NCBI GenBank assembly: GCA_018432955.1
Contig: JAHDSE010000114.1
Location: 1-35,858 of the forward strand
Reading direction: 5' to 3'
From: Syntrophomonadaceae bacterium
GTDB lineage: Bacteria > Bacillota > Syntrophomonadia > Syntrophomonadales > Syntrophomonadaceae
Length of the DNA stretch: 35,858 nt
Shown: piece after piece, positions 7,810 to 16,088 of the stretch
Layout: every line of letters starts with the position of its first letter
Position numbering within the stretch: the first letter of the stretch is position 1
Notes under the pieces: model-generated
The model's database searches: none
Told to the model about the DNA's origin: nothing
What the model saw: only the letters and a program-made list of their open reading frames with translations
Position numbers and translations under genes: made by a program

Positions 7810-8700
7810 ATGGAAACACTAATTTCATCCTTTATGGATTACTTGAATTATGAAAAGGGCTTATCCCCCAATACCCGGGCAGCTTATAAAAGAGACCTCA
7901 GCAAGCTGTACCAGTTTTTGAAGAAGAATACTATGCCTTTGGACCCGGAAAAGATAAGCAAACATAATATTATGGCATTTTTGAGCTGGCAATTGGATGA
8001 AGGGACAGCTAACTCCAGTGCAGCCCGTAGTCTGTCCAGTATAAAGAGTTTTTACAAATTTTTGATTCTGGAGGGATATACTAAAAGCAACCCGTGCAGT
8101 GATCTGGAAACCCCAAAAGTAAAGCGTAAGCTTCCCCGCTTTTTATCTGTCGAGGAAGTCGATAAACTTATGGAACAGCCCAGTGTTTTGCTTCCATTAG
8201 GGCTCAGGGACCGGGCTATGCTGGAATTAATGTATGGCACCGGGATCAGGGTATCAGAATTGCTTTCCCTGCAAATAGAGGATATTAATACGACAGCAGG
8301 ATTTCTTCGATGCATGGGAAAGGGTAGAAAGGAAAGGATAATACCAGTTAACCAGACTTCTGTTGAATGGATACAGAGATACCTGTTTAGAGCCAGGAAT
8401 AGCCTGGTAAAAAGCCATCTGGAAAGGACTCTTTTCCTGAATTCCCACGGCCGGCCGATGAGCAGACAGGGTTTTTTTAAGATTCTTTCCGGCTATGTGC
8501 AAAAGGCTGAAATACAAAAGGAAGTAAGTCCCCATACCCTGAGGCATTCATTTGCCACTCATCTGCTGGAAAATGGTGCTGATCTGCGCGCTGTTCAAGA
8601 AATGCTGGGACATGTTGATATATCCACTACACAGATATATACGCATTTGACCAGTACCAGACTGAGAGAAGTATACCAGCAATTTCATCCCCGGGCTTAG
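7810..8700 (+). CDS. xerD: Site-specific tyrosine recombinase XerD
   Basis: A 296-residue product, the usual XerD size. All six catalytic residues are in place: R147 (GTGIRVSEL), K171 (GKGRKER), H242 and R245 (PHTLRHSFATHLL), H268 (LGHVDISTTQ) and the nucleophile Y277 (IYTH). The N-terminal SAM-like core-binding domain (1-100) contains YEKGLSPNTRAAY. With XerC and FtsK it resolves chromosome dimers at dif. The frame is open to TTG 7771, but AGGAGA at 7797-7802 sits correctly for ATG 7810 and gives the standard length. In Bacillus xerD (ripX) lies in the same order next to deoB. Confidence 0.93.
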   Translation: METLISSFMDYLNYEKGLSPNTRAAYKRDLSKLYQFLKKNTMPLDPEKISKHNIMAFLSWQLDEGTANSSAARSLSSIKSFYKFLILEGYTKSNPCSDLETPKVKRKLPRFLSVEEVDKLMEQPSVLLPLGLRDRAMLELMYGTGIRVSELLSLQIEDINTTAGFLRCMGKGRKERIIPVNQTSVEWIQRYLFRARNSLVKSHLERTLFLNSHGRPMSRQGFFKILSGYVQKAEIQKEVSPHTLRHSFATHLLENGADLRAVQEMLGHVDISTTQIYTHLTSTRLREVYQQFHPRA

Positions 8701-8735
8701 CATAAAAAATACTTAAACGATTACGAAATGATAAA

Positions 8736-8915
8736 TGAGGATTTTATATAATTAGTCTTTCTGTATCATCAGGAAACTGTTTTAATGCCGGCATCCTGAG
8801 GCAAAGCCGAAGGAGCTTGAGATGGCACTATTCATGTTTGCTTCGCTCACGATTAAGGCTGTTTCGCTAATGCTCAGAGTGACAACTTGGATTTTTGAAT
8901 TATACAAAAATCTCA
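8736..8915. mobile_element. MITE-like element, copy 1 (180 bp)
   Basis: A non-coding block with degenerate terminal inverted repeats (TGAGGATTTTATATAATTA on the left; the complement of AATTATACAAAAATCTCA on the right). Read on +, it aligns end to end with the reverse complement of 21257-21450. Shared features are ATTAG followed by GTATCAT.AGG, CATCC.GAG.CAAAGCCGAAGGA, TTCGCTTCGCTCAC-type runs, ATTAAGGCTG.TTCGCTAA and GACAA.TTGGATTTTT. It fills the xerD-deoB gap. Confidence 0.75.
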
Positions 8916-8967
8916 AATAAGCAGGAAAATTGATGATTACTGCAAAAAAATATGGAGATGATTGAAT

Positions 8968-10143
8968 ATGACAAAAAGAGCAATACTTATAGTACTTGAT
9001 AGTGTGGGAATTGGAGAAATGGAGGACAGCTGTCTATATGGTGATGAGGGCAGCAATACCCTGAAAAATACTGCTGCGGCGGTGGGCGGTCTGGCTCTCC
9101 CGGAGATGGAAACTCTGGGACTGGGAAACATAGAAGAAATAATGGGGGTTAATCCGGTCGAAAAGGCTAAAGGGGTTTTCGGTAAGATGAAGGAAAGCTC
9201 AGCGGGGAAAGACAGTACTACCGGACACTGGGAGATGATGGGATTGGTTTTGAATCAACCCTTTCCTACATACCCGCAGGGATTTCCGTCTGAGTTAATA
9301 GAAAAATTTGAAAGATTAATCGGCAGAAAAACCATGGGGAATCTGGTGGCATCCGGTACAGTTATTATCAATGAACTGGGAGATGAACATGTCAGAACTG
9401 GATATCCTATAGTATATACTTCTGCGGACAGTGTTTTTCAGATAGCTGCCCATGAAGAAGTAATTCCCCTGGAGGAATTATATGACATATGTAAGGCAGC
9501 CCGTAAGCTTCTTAAAGGAAAACATGGAGTGGGAAGGGTTATTGCCCGTCCCTTTTTAGGTGAAGCCGGAAACTATATCCGAACCGCCAACCGTCATGAT
9601 TTTTCCCTGGAACCGGAAAAGAATGTTCTGGACTATATTATCGAGTCCGGGCAGAAGGTAGTGGGGGTAGGCAAGATAAATGACCTTTTTGCCGGCAAAG
9701 GTCTAAGTGAAAATCTGCCTACCAGGAACAACCGGGAGGGTATAGAGACCATTATTAAAACAATGAAGAGTGAACTTGCCGGCTTAATATTTGCCAACCT
9801 GCTTGATTTTGACCAGTTATATGGACACAGGAATGATTTTGAAGCCTATGCCCGGGCACTGGAGGAATTTGATAAGAGCCTGGCGGATATTATGGAAGCT
9901 ATGCTTCCTGAAGATATTTTATTTATCAGTGCCGACCATGGCTGTGATCCTACTACACCCAGTACGGATCATTCCAGGGAATATGTGCCTTTGCTGGTTT
10001 ATGGCCCGGAAATTAAAGCCGGGGTTGACCTGGGAACACGGGATTGTTTCGCGGACCTGGGCCAAAGCATCGCTGATTATCTGGGAGTACGAGTCAGCGG
10101 CCTGGCAGGAAAAAGCTTTTATCCATTGATAAGGGGTCAATAA
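8968..10143 (+). CDS. deoB: Phosphopentomutase
   Basis: A 391-residue cytoplasmic Mn-dependent enzyme of the alkaline-phosphatase superfamily. It interconverts (deoxy)ribose 1-phosphate and 5-phosphate in nucleoside salvage. Visible signatures are [11 protein letters not shown] with the first metal Asp, [12 protein letters not shown] with the phosphorylatable Thr, the cap domain in the middle, and [20 protein letters not shown] with the second metal site. A TTG at 8962 is also in frame; I chose ATG 8968, with GGAGATGA upstream. It pairs functionally with pdp, which follows after a repeat element. Confidence 0.94.
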   Translation: MTKRAILIVLDSVGIGEMEDSCLYGDEGSNTLKNTAAAVGGLALPEMETLGLGNIEEIMGVNPVEKAKGVFGKMKESSAGKDSTTGHWEMMGLVLNQPFPTYPQGFPSELIEKFERLIGRKTMGNLVASGTVIINELGDEHVRTGYPIVYTSADSVFQIAAHEEVIPLEELYDICKAARKLLKGKHGVGRVIARPFLGEAGNYIRTANRHDFSLEPEKNVLDYIIESGQKVVGVGKINDLFAGKGLSENLPTRNNREGIETIIKTMKSELAGLIFANLLDFDQLYGHRNDFEAYARALEEFDKSLADIMEAMLPEDILFISADHGCDPTTPSTDHSREYVPLLVYGPEIKAGVDLGTRDCFADLGQSIADYLGVRVSGLAGKSFYPLIRGQ

Positions 10144-10157
10144 AACAATAGCATGTA

Positions 10158-10333
10158 ATTAACCACAGATATACACGGATCAACACAGATTATTGAAATG
10201 AAGTTATTGAGCTGATATTTCTCTTAACTCAATACTGATAGTTTAGTCAGGAAGCAGGGAATTAAGACAGGTATATGCTCTTAAAAACAAAAGAATAATA
10301 ATCCGTGTTAATCTGTGTGCATCCGTGGTTAAT
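10158..10333. repeat. Inverted-repeat element with 37-bp ends (176 bp)
   Basis: The left end (10158-10194, ATTAACCACAGATATACACG then GATCAACACAGATTATT) is an inverted copy, with a few mismatches, of the right end (10297-10333, AATAATCCGTGTTAATCTGT then GTGCATCCGTGGTTAAT). The centre has no gene. It belongs to the same CCGTGGTTAAT family as the edges of the 5.5 kb and 19 kb elements. It fills the gap between deoB and pdp and must be transcribed if these form one operon. Confidence 0.75.
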
Positions 10334-10362
10334 GTTTAAGTGCCCTTTGGGCAAGGGGGTTA

Positions 10363-11673
10363 ATGATGATGAATGTGCAGGATATTATAGTCAAAAAGAG
10401 AGATGGGCATGAAATGAGCCGGGCAGAGATTGAGTTTATGGTTAACGGTATAAGCGATGGCAGCATACCTGATTATCAGATATCAGCATGGGCCATGGCT
10501 GTTTATTTCCAGGGGATGAATGAAAGAGAGACAAGAGAGCTGGCCCTGGCTATGGCTTATTCGGGTGAAGTCATGGATCTGTCTCCTATTGCAGGTACCA
10601 AGGTAGACAAACACAGCAGCGGTGGGGTGGGGGATAAAACCACTATGGTAGTTCTGCCGCTGGTAGCGGCTGCCGGGGTTCCGGTTGCCAAAATGTCCGG
10701 ACGGGGTCTGGGGCATACGGGGGGAACCATCGATAAATTTGAATCCATTCCCGGTTTTATAGTAGAGAAGGATTACCAGGATTTTATTGAACAGGTCCAG
10801 AAGATTAATGTCGCCATAGTATCGCAAAGCGGCAAGCTGGTACCGGCAGACAAAAGGCTTTATGCCATACGCGATGTAACTGCTACTGTGGAGAGCATAC
10901 CTCTGATAGCCTCCAGCATAATGAGTAAAAAGATTGCTTCCGGAGCCCAGGGTATTGTACTGGATGTCAAGGTGGGCAGCGGGGCTTTTATGAAAGAAGC
11001 CGGGGAAGCCAGAAGGCTGGCCCGGGCAATGGTGGAGATTGGCAAAGGTGCCGGACGCAATGTGGTTGCTTTGCTGACTGATATGACACAGGTTCTTGGA
11101 CTTACCGCAGGTAATGCCCTGGAAGTTCGGGAGGCCATAGATACTCTAAAAGGAAAGGGCCCTGAAGACCTGCAGGAATTATCGGTAATTCTGGCAGCAC
11201 ATATGCTGGTGCTGGGAAAAAAATTTTCGCAACTGGCAGATGCTGAGGAAAAAATACGCGAAATAATTGCTTCAGGTAAAGGTTTGGGGAAATTTGCTGA
11301 GATAATAGAAGCTCAGGGGGGCAAACTCGATTATGGTTCAGAAAATTATGGACTGCCGCAGGCTGCCCTCAAGGAAGAGTTGAAATCCGAAAGAGCAGAT
11401 TATATAGCTAGCCTTGACGCCCTTGAAGTGGGCAGGGCCGCTATGCTTCTGGGTGCTGGAAGGGAACGTATAGGAGATAAGATAGACTATGCTGTAGGGA
11501 TAGAATTGCGTAAAAAGCGTGGAGACTTTGTACACCGTGGCGATATCCTGGCTGTAATACATGCAAATGATCACAATAGACTGGATATGGTTCAGAAAAG
11601 ACTTATAAGTGCGTATCATTTTTGCAGTGAACCTGTAGCAGAGTCCCCCTTGATTATTGACACCATAAAATAA
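10363..11673 (+). CDS. pdp: Pyrimidine-nucleoside phosphorylase
   Basis: A 436-residue enzyme that splits thymidine or uridine with phosphate to base and (deoxy)ribose 1-phosphate, which the neighbouring DeoB then isomerises. The family signature is complete: KVDKHSSGGVGDKTT (phosphate and K-site), MSGRGLGHTGGTIDKFE, SQSGKLVPADKRLYAIRDVTATV and IMSKKIASGAQGIVLDVKVGSGAFM. The last stretch has the Lys/Ala pattern of PyNP rather than strict thymidine phosphorylase. Three ATGs in a row (10363, 10366, 10369) follow AAGGGGG, and the second or third gives better spacing. Bacillus has pupG here instead. Confidence 0.92.
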   Translation: MMMNVQDIIVKKRDGHEMSRAEIEFMVNGISDGSIPDYQISAWAMAVYFQGMNERETRELALAMAYSGEVMDLSPIAGTKVDKHSSGGVGDKTTMVVLPLVAAAGVPVAKMSGRGLGHTGGTIDKFESIPGFIVEKDYQDFIEQVQKINVAIVSQSGKLVPADKRLYAIRDVTATVESIPLIASSIMSKKIASGAQGIVLDVKVGSGAFMKEAGEARRLARAMVEIGKGAGRNVVALLTDMTQVLGLTAGNALEVREAIDTLKGKGPEDLQELSVILAAHMLVLGKKFSQLADAEEKIREIIASGKGLGKFAEIIEAQGGKLDYGSENYGLPQAALKEELKSERADYIASLDALEVGRAAMLLGAGRERIGDKIDYAVGIELRKKRGDFVHRGDILAVIHANDHNRLDMVQKRLISAYHFCSEPVAESPLIIDTIK

Positions 11674-11775
11674 TCAAGCCATACGAGAGGACGGCAGTAC
11701 TAAGGTAGAGGAACTCCAAAAACAGAAAATTACGCTGAAATAGTTTTCCAGGAATATTCTGGCTTATCATTCTGC

Positions 11776-11803
11776 ACATCTTTTACCTTTATCACATATT
11801 GTG
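11776..11803 (+). promoter_or_regulatory. Sigma-K-like promoter for the 11.85-kb gene
   Basis: AC at 11776-11777, 17 bases, then CATATTGTG at 11795-11803. It fits the sigma-K layout (AC, 16-17 bases, CATANNNTA) except for G at the last position, as in two of the glycan-locus promoters. The inferred start is about 45 bases before the gene's ATG. Confidence 0.5.
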
Positions 11804-11852
11804 AAGCAGGGAAACATTCCTTTTATTTTTGAAAAAGGAAGGATGGTGTTTA

Positions 11853-12191
11853 ATGGCCACGAGATATAGTTGGACTACTGGTCCTGTTAGCAGCAGCGAA
11901 GGTCTGGACAATGTCCGGGTAGAGGTTTTGAATAATACTTCTTATACGCGTTCAGTGGATGTAAGGCTTTATAACCTTTCCTTTACACCTAAAAGAAGGT
12001 TGGTTTCTGAGAGTTTTTCTATGGCTCCCTATTCTACAACGACTGTTGACATACCCCTGGAAGGAGTTGAGCGCTGGGAAGTACAGGCCAGTGCTTTCAG
12101 TAGAAGTGTACGCGTATGGGTTGCTGGCCGTAATGGGAGACAAAATCTTGTTGGGAATACCGTATTAAATTCGGAACTAATGCCGTTTTAG
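11853..12191 (+). CDS. Small beta-rich protein of unknown function, probable sporulation product
   Basis: A 112-residue product starting MATRYSWTTGPVSSS. AAAGGAAGGA is placed about nine bases before ATG 11853, better than the TTG at 11829 that extends the frame. Alternating hydrophobic/polar strands (VRVEVLNN, SVDVRLYNL, RRLVSESFSM, STTTVDIPL, RWEVQASAF, VRVWVAGRNG) predict a compact beta-sandwich without signal peptide, Cys or membrane segment. I do not recognise a named family. A sigma-K-like promoter lies directly upstream, the same type as in the glycan island 6-22 kb away. I infer a late sporulation, possibly spore-surface, protein. Confidence 0.6.
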   Translation: MATRYSWTTGPVSSSEGLDNVRVEVLNNTSYTRSVDVRLYNLSFTPKRRLVSESFSMAPYSTTTVDIPLEGVERWEVQASAFSRSVRVWVAGRNGRQNLVGNTVLNSELMPF

Positions 12192-12212
12192 CAGCAATAA
12201 TGAACATGACAG

Positions 12213-12260
12213 GGGCATGACAAGGGGGCATGACAAAAGAACCGCCCCCTTGTCATGCCC
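12213..12260. repeat. REP-like palindrome (GGGCATGACAAGGGGGC family)
   Basis: The 17-base arm at 12213-12229 is repeated as its exact reverse complement at 12244-12260 around a 14-base loop. Extra partial copies of CATGACA / TTGTCATGCCC lie on both sides. There is no T-run. It resembles the palindrome at 4145-4206 in build (G-rich outer arm, GACA core), so it is probably a REP-type element. Confidence 0.7.
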
Positions 12261-12377
12261 TTGTCATGCCCCCCCCTGTACTTTCTCTTAAGCAAGCAGG
12301 AAGACAGTCTTCTCTTTTGTCATAATAGCCAGGATAAGAAAATATAATCTTATAAATGAATATTTTGGGGGAGGTGA

Positions 12378-13529
12378 ATGACTTTGAATTTCAAGAGAAA
12401 AGTATCATGTATTATTTTAATGACCTTTTTCATGATGATGATTGCTCCGCCGGTACTTATGGCGGATGATGTGGAAGTCAAGGGAGAAGCTTATGTACTG
12501 ATGGACGCAGACTCCGGGAAAGTACTTATGGGAAAGAATGAACACAAAAAGCTCCCTCCTGCCAGTATGACAAAGCTTATGACTCTTATACTCGCAGTAG
12601 AAGCAATGGAAGAAGGCAAGGTTGCCTTGAAAGACAAGGTTGTTTCCAGTGAAAATGCATGGAAGATGGGAGGTTCACAGATATATCTGGAACCAGGTGA
12701 AGAGATGACATATGAAGATATGCTCATAGCAATAGCTGTAGGTTCAGCCAATGATGCATGTGTAGCTGTAGCTGAGCATTTGGAGGGTACTCATAAAAAT
12801 TTTGTAGAAAAGATGAATGAGAGAGCCAGAAAGATGGGATTAAAGAATACTCATTTCGTAAATTCATACGGACTTACGGCTGATGATCATTATAGCAGTT
12901 CTTATGATATGGCGATTATTGCTCGTAATGCCTTGAATTATCCCAGGATACTGGAGTATTGTTCAATAAAGGAATACAACCTGAGACAGGGAGATTTTAA
13001 ACTATTCAATACCAATAAACTCCTCTGGTGGTACCAAGGCGCAGACGGATTCAAGACTGGCTGGACCAATGAAGCTAAATACTGTCTTACAGCAACAGCA
13101 AAAAGGGATGGGCTCAGGCTTATTTCGGTTGTTATGGGGTCGCCAGAGAAGCAGGGTAATTTCAGAGATTCCATGCAGTTGTTTAACTATGGCTTTGCCA
13201 GGTATGCCTACAAAAGTTTTTTTACCCGGGGCAGTGCCTGTGGTATGGTTAAAGTAGGCAAAGGTATTATAGACAGTGTTGAAGTGATTGCCGAGGAAGA
13301 TGCCGGTTCCATTACTGTCAAGGGAGAAGAAAATACTATTAAGAGCCAGATGGAGTTCCTCTCTTATGTAGATGCACCGGTAAGTCAGGGACAAAAACTG
13401 GGAGAGATTCTTATATTCAAGGATGGAACTCTAGAGAAAAAAGTAAACCTGCTTGCTTCCCAGGACATAGCCCGGGCAGGGCTGCCAAGAGAAATAATGA
13501 AGATTTTTGTCGAAACCTACCTTTTATAA
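12378..13529 (+). CDS. dacF: D-alanyl-D-alanine carboxypeptidase, DacF type
   Basis: A 383-residue secreted penicillin-binding protein that trims the terminal D-Ala of peptidoglycan stem peptides. It has an N-terminal signal segment (about 1-29, CIILMTFFMMMIAPPVLMADD). The catalytic motifs are S63-M-T-K66 (SxxK), S123-A-N125 (SxN) and K226-T-G228 (KTG). A C-terminal beta domain (about 285-383) follows. GGAGG ends only 3 bases before ATG 12378 but 9 bases before the in-frame TTG 12384, so the second start is plausible. It directly precedes spoIIAA, as in Bacillus, where dacF is a forespore gene that reads through into spoIIA. Confidence 0.9.
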   Translation: MTLNFKRKVSCIILMTFFMMMIAPPVLMADDVEVKGEAYVLMDADSGKVLMGKNEHKKLPPASMTKLMTLILAVEAMEEGKVALKDKVVSSENAWKMGGSQIYLEPGEEMTYEDMLIAIAVGSANDACVAVAEHLEGTHKNFVEKMNERARKMGLKNTHFVNSYGLTADDHYSSSYDMAIIARNALNYPRILEYCSIKEYNLRQGDFKLFNTNKLLWWYQGADGFKTGWTNEAKYCLTATAKRDGLRLISVVMGSPEKQGNFRDSMQLFNYGFARYAYKSFFTRGSACGMVKVGKGIIDSVEVIAEEDAGSITVKGEENTIKSQMEFLSYVDAPVSQGQKLGEILIFKDGTLEKKVNLLASQDIARAGLPREIMKIFVETYLL

Positions 13530-13542
13530 ATGGAATTTAGTG

Positions 13543-13571
13543 GAAGGTATTATCCCCTTCTTGTAGAATCT
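13543..13571 (+). promoter_or_regulatory. Sigma-H-like promoter of the spoIIA operon
   Basis: A -35-like GAAGGTATT (13543-13551; consensus RNAGGAWWW, one mismatch), an 11-base spacer and a -10-like GTAGAATCT (13563-13571; consensus RNNGAATWW, one mismatch). It lies in the 78-base gap between dacF and spoIIAA, where B. subtilis has its sigma-H/Spo0A-controlled spoIIA promoter. The start would be about 30 bases before the spoIIAA ATG. Confidence 0.5.
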
Positions 13572-13607
13572 TATTTAAGAAGAATTACTCAAGGAGGGGA
13601 TAAAGAA

Positions 13608-13949
13608 ATGGATATGGAAGTTAAACAGCTCCGAAATACAGTAGTAGTAAAGCTTGACGGAGAAATGGACATGCTCATGGCAGAGAAGCTGAAAAAAGAT
13701 ATCGACCAACGCCTTTTAAACAAGCCTATTGCAAACCTCATAATAGATATGGAAAAAGTAACATTTATCGATAGTTCTGGTCTGGGGGCAATTATAGGCA
13801 TCTACAAAAAGATTAATGCCGTTGGCGGAGGTATAGCTATGCTTGGAACCCAGCCGCATGTCAAAAAGGTTCTGGTTTTTTCCGGAATTGATAAACTGGT
13901 GAATATATACTCGAATGAGTGTGATGACATTATGGATGAGTTTAGATAG
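13608..13949 (+). CDS. spoIIAA: Anti-sigma F factor antagonist SpoIIAA
   Basis: A 113-residue STAS-domain protein. When unphosphorylated it binds SpoIIAB and frees sigma-F in the forespore. The phosphorylation site is in FIDSSGLG; S57 matches Ser58 of the Bacillus protein. The reading frame extends upstream to 13530, but AAGGAGGGG at 13591-13599 and family length place the start at ATG 13608. First gene of the spoIIA operon, with spoIIAB 35 bases downstream. Confidence 0.93.
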   Translation: MDMEVKQLRNTVVVKLDGEMDMLMAEKLKKDIDQRLLNKPIANLIIDMEKVTFIDSSGLGAIIGIYKKINAVGGGIAMLGTQPHVKKVLVFSGIDKLVNIYSNECDDIMDEFR

Positions 13950-13950
13950 A

Positions 13951-13984
13951 GGGAGGTGAAGACCAGCCGTAGGCTGGCATTGCA
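13951..13984 (+). promoter_or_regulatory. Displaced ribosome binding site with hairpin before spoIIAB
   Basis: The strong Shine-Dalgarno GGGAGGTGA (13951-13959) lies 28 bases from the spoIIAB ATG, far beyond the usual spacing. Between them CCAGCC (13963-13968), GTA and GGCTGG (13972-13977) form a perfect 6-bp hairpin. Folding it would shorten the effective distance to about 13 bases. An in-frame TAG at 13970-13972 excludes any ATG, GTG or TTG start nearer the SD. Confidence 0.65.
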
Positions 13985-14431
13985 ATGAATGTAAAAAACT
14001 ATGTCCGTTTTGAATTCCTGAGTCTGGCTGAGAATATTTCTTTTGCCAGATCCTGTGTGGGGGCTTTCGCATCACAAATGGACTGTACACTGGATGATAT
14101 CGAAGAAATAAAACTCGTGGTTTCAGAAGCTGTCTCCAACAGCATAATTCATGCTTACGATAAAGAGGACACCCAGAGAATAGAGATAATGGTTTCTATT
14201 ATGGAGATGGGAATATTGGAAATCATTGTTAAGGATTATGGAAAAGGAATTGAAGATATTAAGCAGGCATTAAAACCTGCTTATTCAACTGATCCAGGGA
14301 GGATGGGACTGGGTTTTACGTTTATGAAGTCATTTATGGATGAATTGGAGATAATAAGCCAACCTGGTGAGGGAACCAGTGTCAGGCTTATACGGAATTT
14401 CCTTGCCAGAGCTGAAAAAGCCCATGCTTAA
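13985..14431 (+). CDS. spoIIAB: Anti-sigma F factor SpoIIAB
   Basis: A 148-residue GHKL-fold kinase that binds sigma-F and phosphorylates SpoIIAA. The N-box has E48 and N52 (VVSEAVSNSIIHAY). The G1 box is DYGKG (from D84), and the ATP lid/G2 region has GRMGLGFTFMKSFMD. Length and motif spacing are normal. The start is ATG 13985; the unusual hairpin between ribosome binding site and start codon is listed separately. SigF follows 13 bases after the stop. Confidence 0.93.
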   Translation: MNVKNYVRFEFLSLAENISFARSCVGAFASQMDCTLDDIEEIKLVVSEAVSNSIIHAYDKEDTQRIEIMVSIMEMGILEIIVKDYGKGIEDIKQALKPAYSTDPGRMGLGFTFMKSFMDELEIISQPGEGTSVRLIRNFLARAEKAHA

Positions 14432-14444
14432 AGGAGGGATAACC

Positions 14445-15176
14445 GTGTCCTCTGAAAGCTCTTACCAGGAAACCCAGGCTCTCTTATATAAAGTAAGGCA
14501 GGGTGATATGCAGGCCAGATCTCAGGTATATGAAGCCAATTTAGGATTGATCTATATGGTTCTGGAACGTTTTAAAAACACCGGCTATGAATATGATGAT
14601 CTCTTTCAGGTAGGCTCAATAGGTTTGTTAAAAGCTATTGATAAGTTTGACTTCAGTTTTAATGTGCGTTTTTCTACCTATGCGGTTCCCATGATAATAG
14701 GAGAAATCAAGAAATTTTTACGTGACGATGGAATTATAAAAGTCCAGCGGGGAGTAAAAGAAAACCATGCCAGAATTCGCTGGGCCCAGGATAAGCTGCG
14801 TGGAGATCTGGGGCGAGAGCCGGCAGTTAATGAAATCGCCAGTCTCCTGGAGATAAGCAAGGAAGATATTGTCCTGGCCATGGAGGCCTGCCAGGCTCCG
14901 GCTTATATTCATGATGCCATGCCCGGAGAGGAAAAGGAACAGTTGTCTCTTATCGATAAACTGAGCAATGATGAAAGCACTGTCATATTATTGGAAAAAT
15001 TGGCTTTAAAAGAGGCCCTGGCAAAATTGGACAGCCGTGAACAGCAGGTTATATTGAGGAGGTTTTTTAAAGATGAAACCCAATCAAGTATTGCTGATGA
15101 CCTGGGGGTTTCCCAGGTTCAGGTATCACGCATTGAAAAAACTGCTATCCAGAAATTACGGGGCTTTTTGGAATGA
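14445..15176 (+). CDS. sigF: RNA polymerase sigma-F factor
   Basis: A 243-residue sigma-70 family factor, the first forespore-specific sigma factor. Region 2 contains the typical YDDLFQVGSIGLLKAIDKFD and FSTYAVPMIIGEIKKFLRDD. Region 3 follows (VNEIASLLEISKEDIVLAM), and region 4 ends with the helix-turn-helix QSSIADDLGVSQVQVSRIEK. The frame is open to 14367 inside spoIIAB, but AAAGGAGGG at 14430-14438 sets the start at GTG 14445. Last gene of the spoIIA operon; no clear terminator follows in 15177-15347, where the next gene converges. Confidence 0.94.
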   Translation: MSSESSYQETQALLYKVRQGDMQARSQVYEANLGLIYMVLERFKNTGYEYDDLFQVGSIGLLKAIDKFDFSFNVRFSTYAVPMIIGEIKKFLRDDGIIKVQRGVKENHARIRWAQDKLRGDLGREPAVNEIASLLEISKEDIVLAMEACQAPAYIHDAMPGEEKEQLSLIDKLSNDESTVILLEKLALKEALAKLDSREQQVILRRFFKDETQSSIADDLGVSQVQVSRIEKTAIQKLRGFLE

Positions 15177-15347
15177 GTATAGGCGGGTATCTTGCCTTAG
15201 ACGTCAATAGTGCTTCATAAATCAAGCACTGCTCAATCAAGCTGCCCGCACCTTTTAGAGCAAATCTGGTCTTCAGTCTTATGGCTTGCTCCGCCAGGTG
15301 GCTTATGCACTTCTCAAGCAGCACTTTCAGGGTCAGTTCTATCTATT

Positions 15348-16067
15348 TCACCCATTAATCCTGAATGCACGACTGTAGCGGATGTTTTTTTGAACATTGG
15401 ATAACGGGCTATTTCGCATTTCTGTTTTGGAAGCCGGTTCATAGTATGCATGATACAGCCGGCGATTGGCTTGAACGAGACTGGCATTTACTGATAATGG
15501 ATGCCAGAGATGCCAGATGGTATCATTGGTTCGATGGTGACGACCACATATTTTGTCCATAGCCTGCTGAAAGGCATTGTCTTCATATCCCCAATCCTTA
15601 AACCGCTCATCAAAACCACCAACATTGGCGAAATTCCTACGGGACAGCAGGCAAATACCCCCTACAGAATAATCTGTAATTATTTCAGTTTCATCTGCGA
15701 AATCATTCATTGTAATTCTATAATCCTGTTGAAGCAGTATATCAGTGTTTTTCTGAGTTAAGCGGCGGCATTGGGAAAAAGGAATTAACCATGAATATTG
15801 TGATAAGAGGTCCAGGGCAGAATTTATACAGTCGGTATCGAAAGCAATATCAGCATCAGCTATAAGAAAAATATCCCGGCTGGACATGCGGGCTGCTTTA
15901 TTAATCGCAGCAGATCTGGAAAAAGGAATTTTCTTGTATTCACCTACACAAATTTCTGCTTCAGGCATTATGAGCTCATATCTTTTTTTTATCCATGCCC
16001 ATATTTTATCCCGCTGTCCTCTGTCAGATTTATATGGTACCAGAATGGAAACATTACGGAAATTCAT
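15348..16067 (-). CDS. Glycosyltransferase family 2 with galactosyltransferase-type C-terminal motif
   Basis: A 239-residue soluble enzyme. VSILVPYKSDRGQR opens a GT-A fold. SRSAAINKAARMS and the metal-binding DAD in IFLIADADIAFD are canonical. GGFDERFKDWGYEDNAFQ is the acceptor-side motif of the GT2/GT7 (N-terminal glycosyltransferase/galactosyltransferase) group. The frame extends to 16130, but that stretch is translated REP DNA, and AAAGGA just before ATG 16067 supports the shorter start. It lies 66 bases downstream of the tagged CgeB-like gene on the same strand, so it probably belongs to the transcript from the sigma-K-like promoter at 18.4 kb. Confidence 0.78.
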   Translation of the reverse strand: MNFRNVSILVPYKSDRGQRDKIWAWIKKRYELIMPEAEICVGEYKKIPFSRSAAINKAARMSSRDIFLIADADIAFDTDCINSALDLLSQYSWLIPFSQCRRLTQKNTDILLQQDYRITMNDFADETEIITDYSVGGICLLSRRNFANVGGFDERFKDWGYEDNAFQQAMDKICGRHHRTNDTIWHLWHPLSVNASLVQANRRLYHAYYEPASKTEMRNSPLSNVQKNIRYSRAFRING

Positions 16068-16088
16068 TGATATCGATCCTTTCTGATC

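Noticed and set aside
12325..12374. Sigma-H promoter upstream of dacF (AGGATAA and AATGAATAT)
   Set aside because: The spacer is 17 bases instead of 11-12, so the two boxes do not form a promoter of that class.
13530..13607. Longer spoIIAA start at 13530
   Set aside because: It would cover the sigma-H-like promoter, has no ribosome binding site, and the family starts near 13608.
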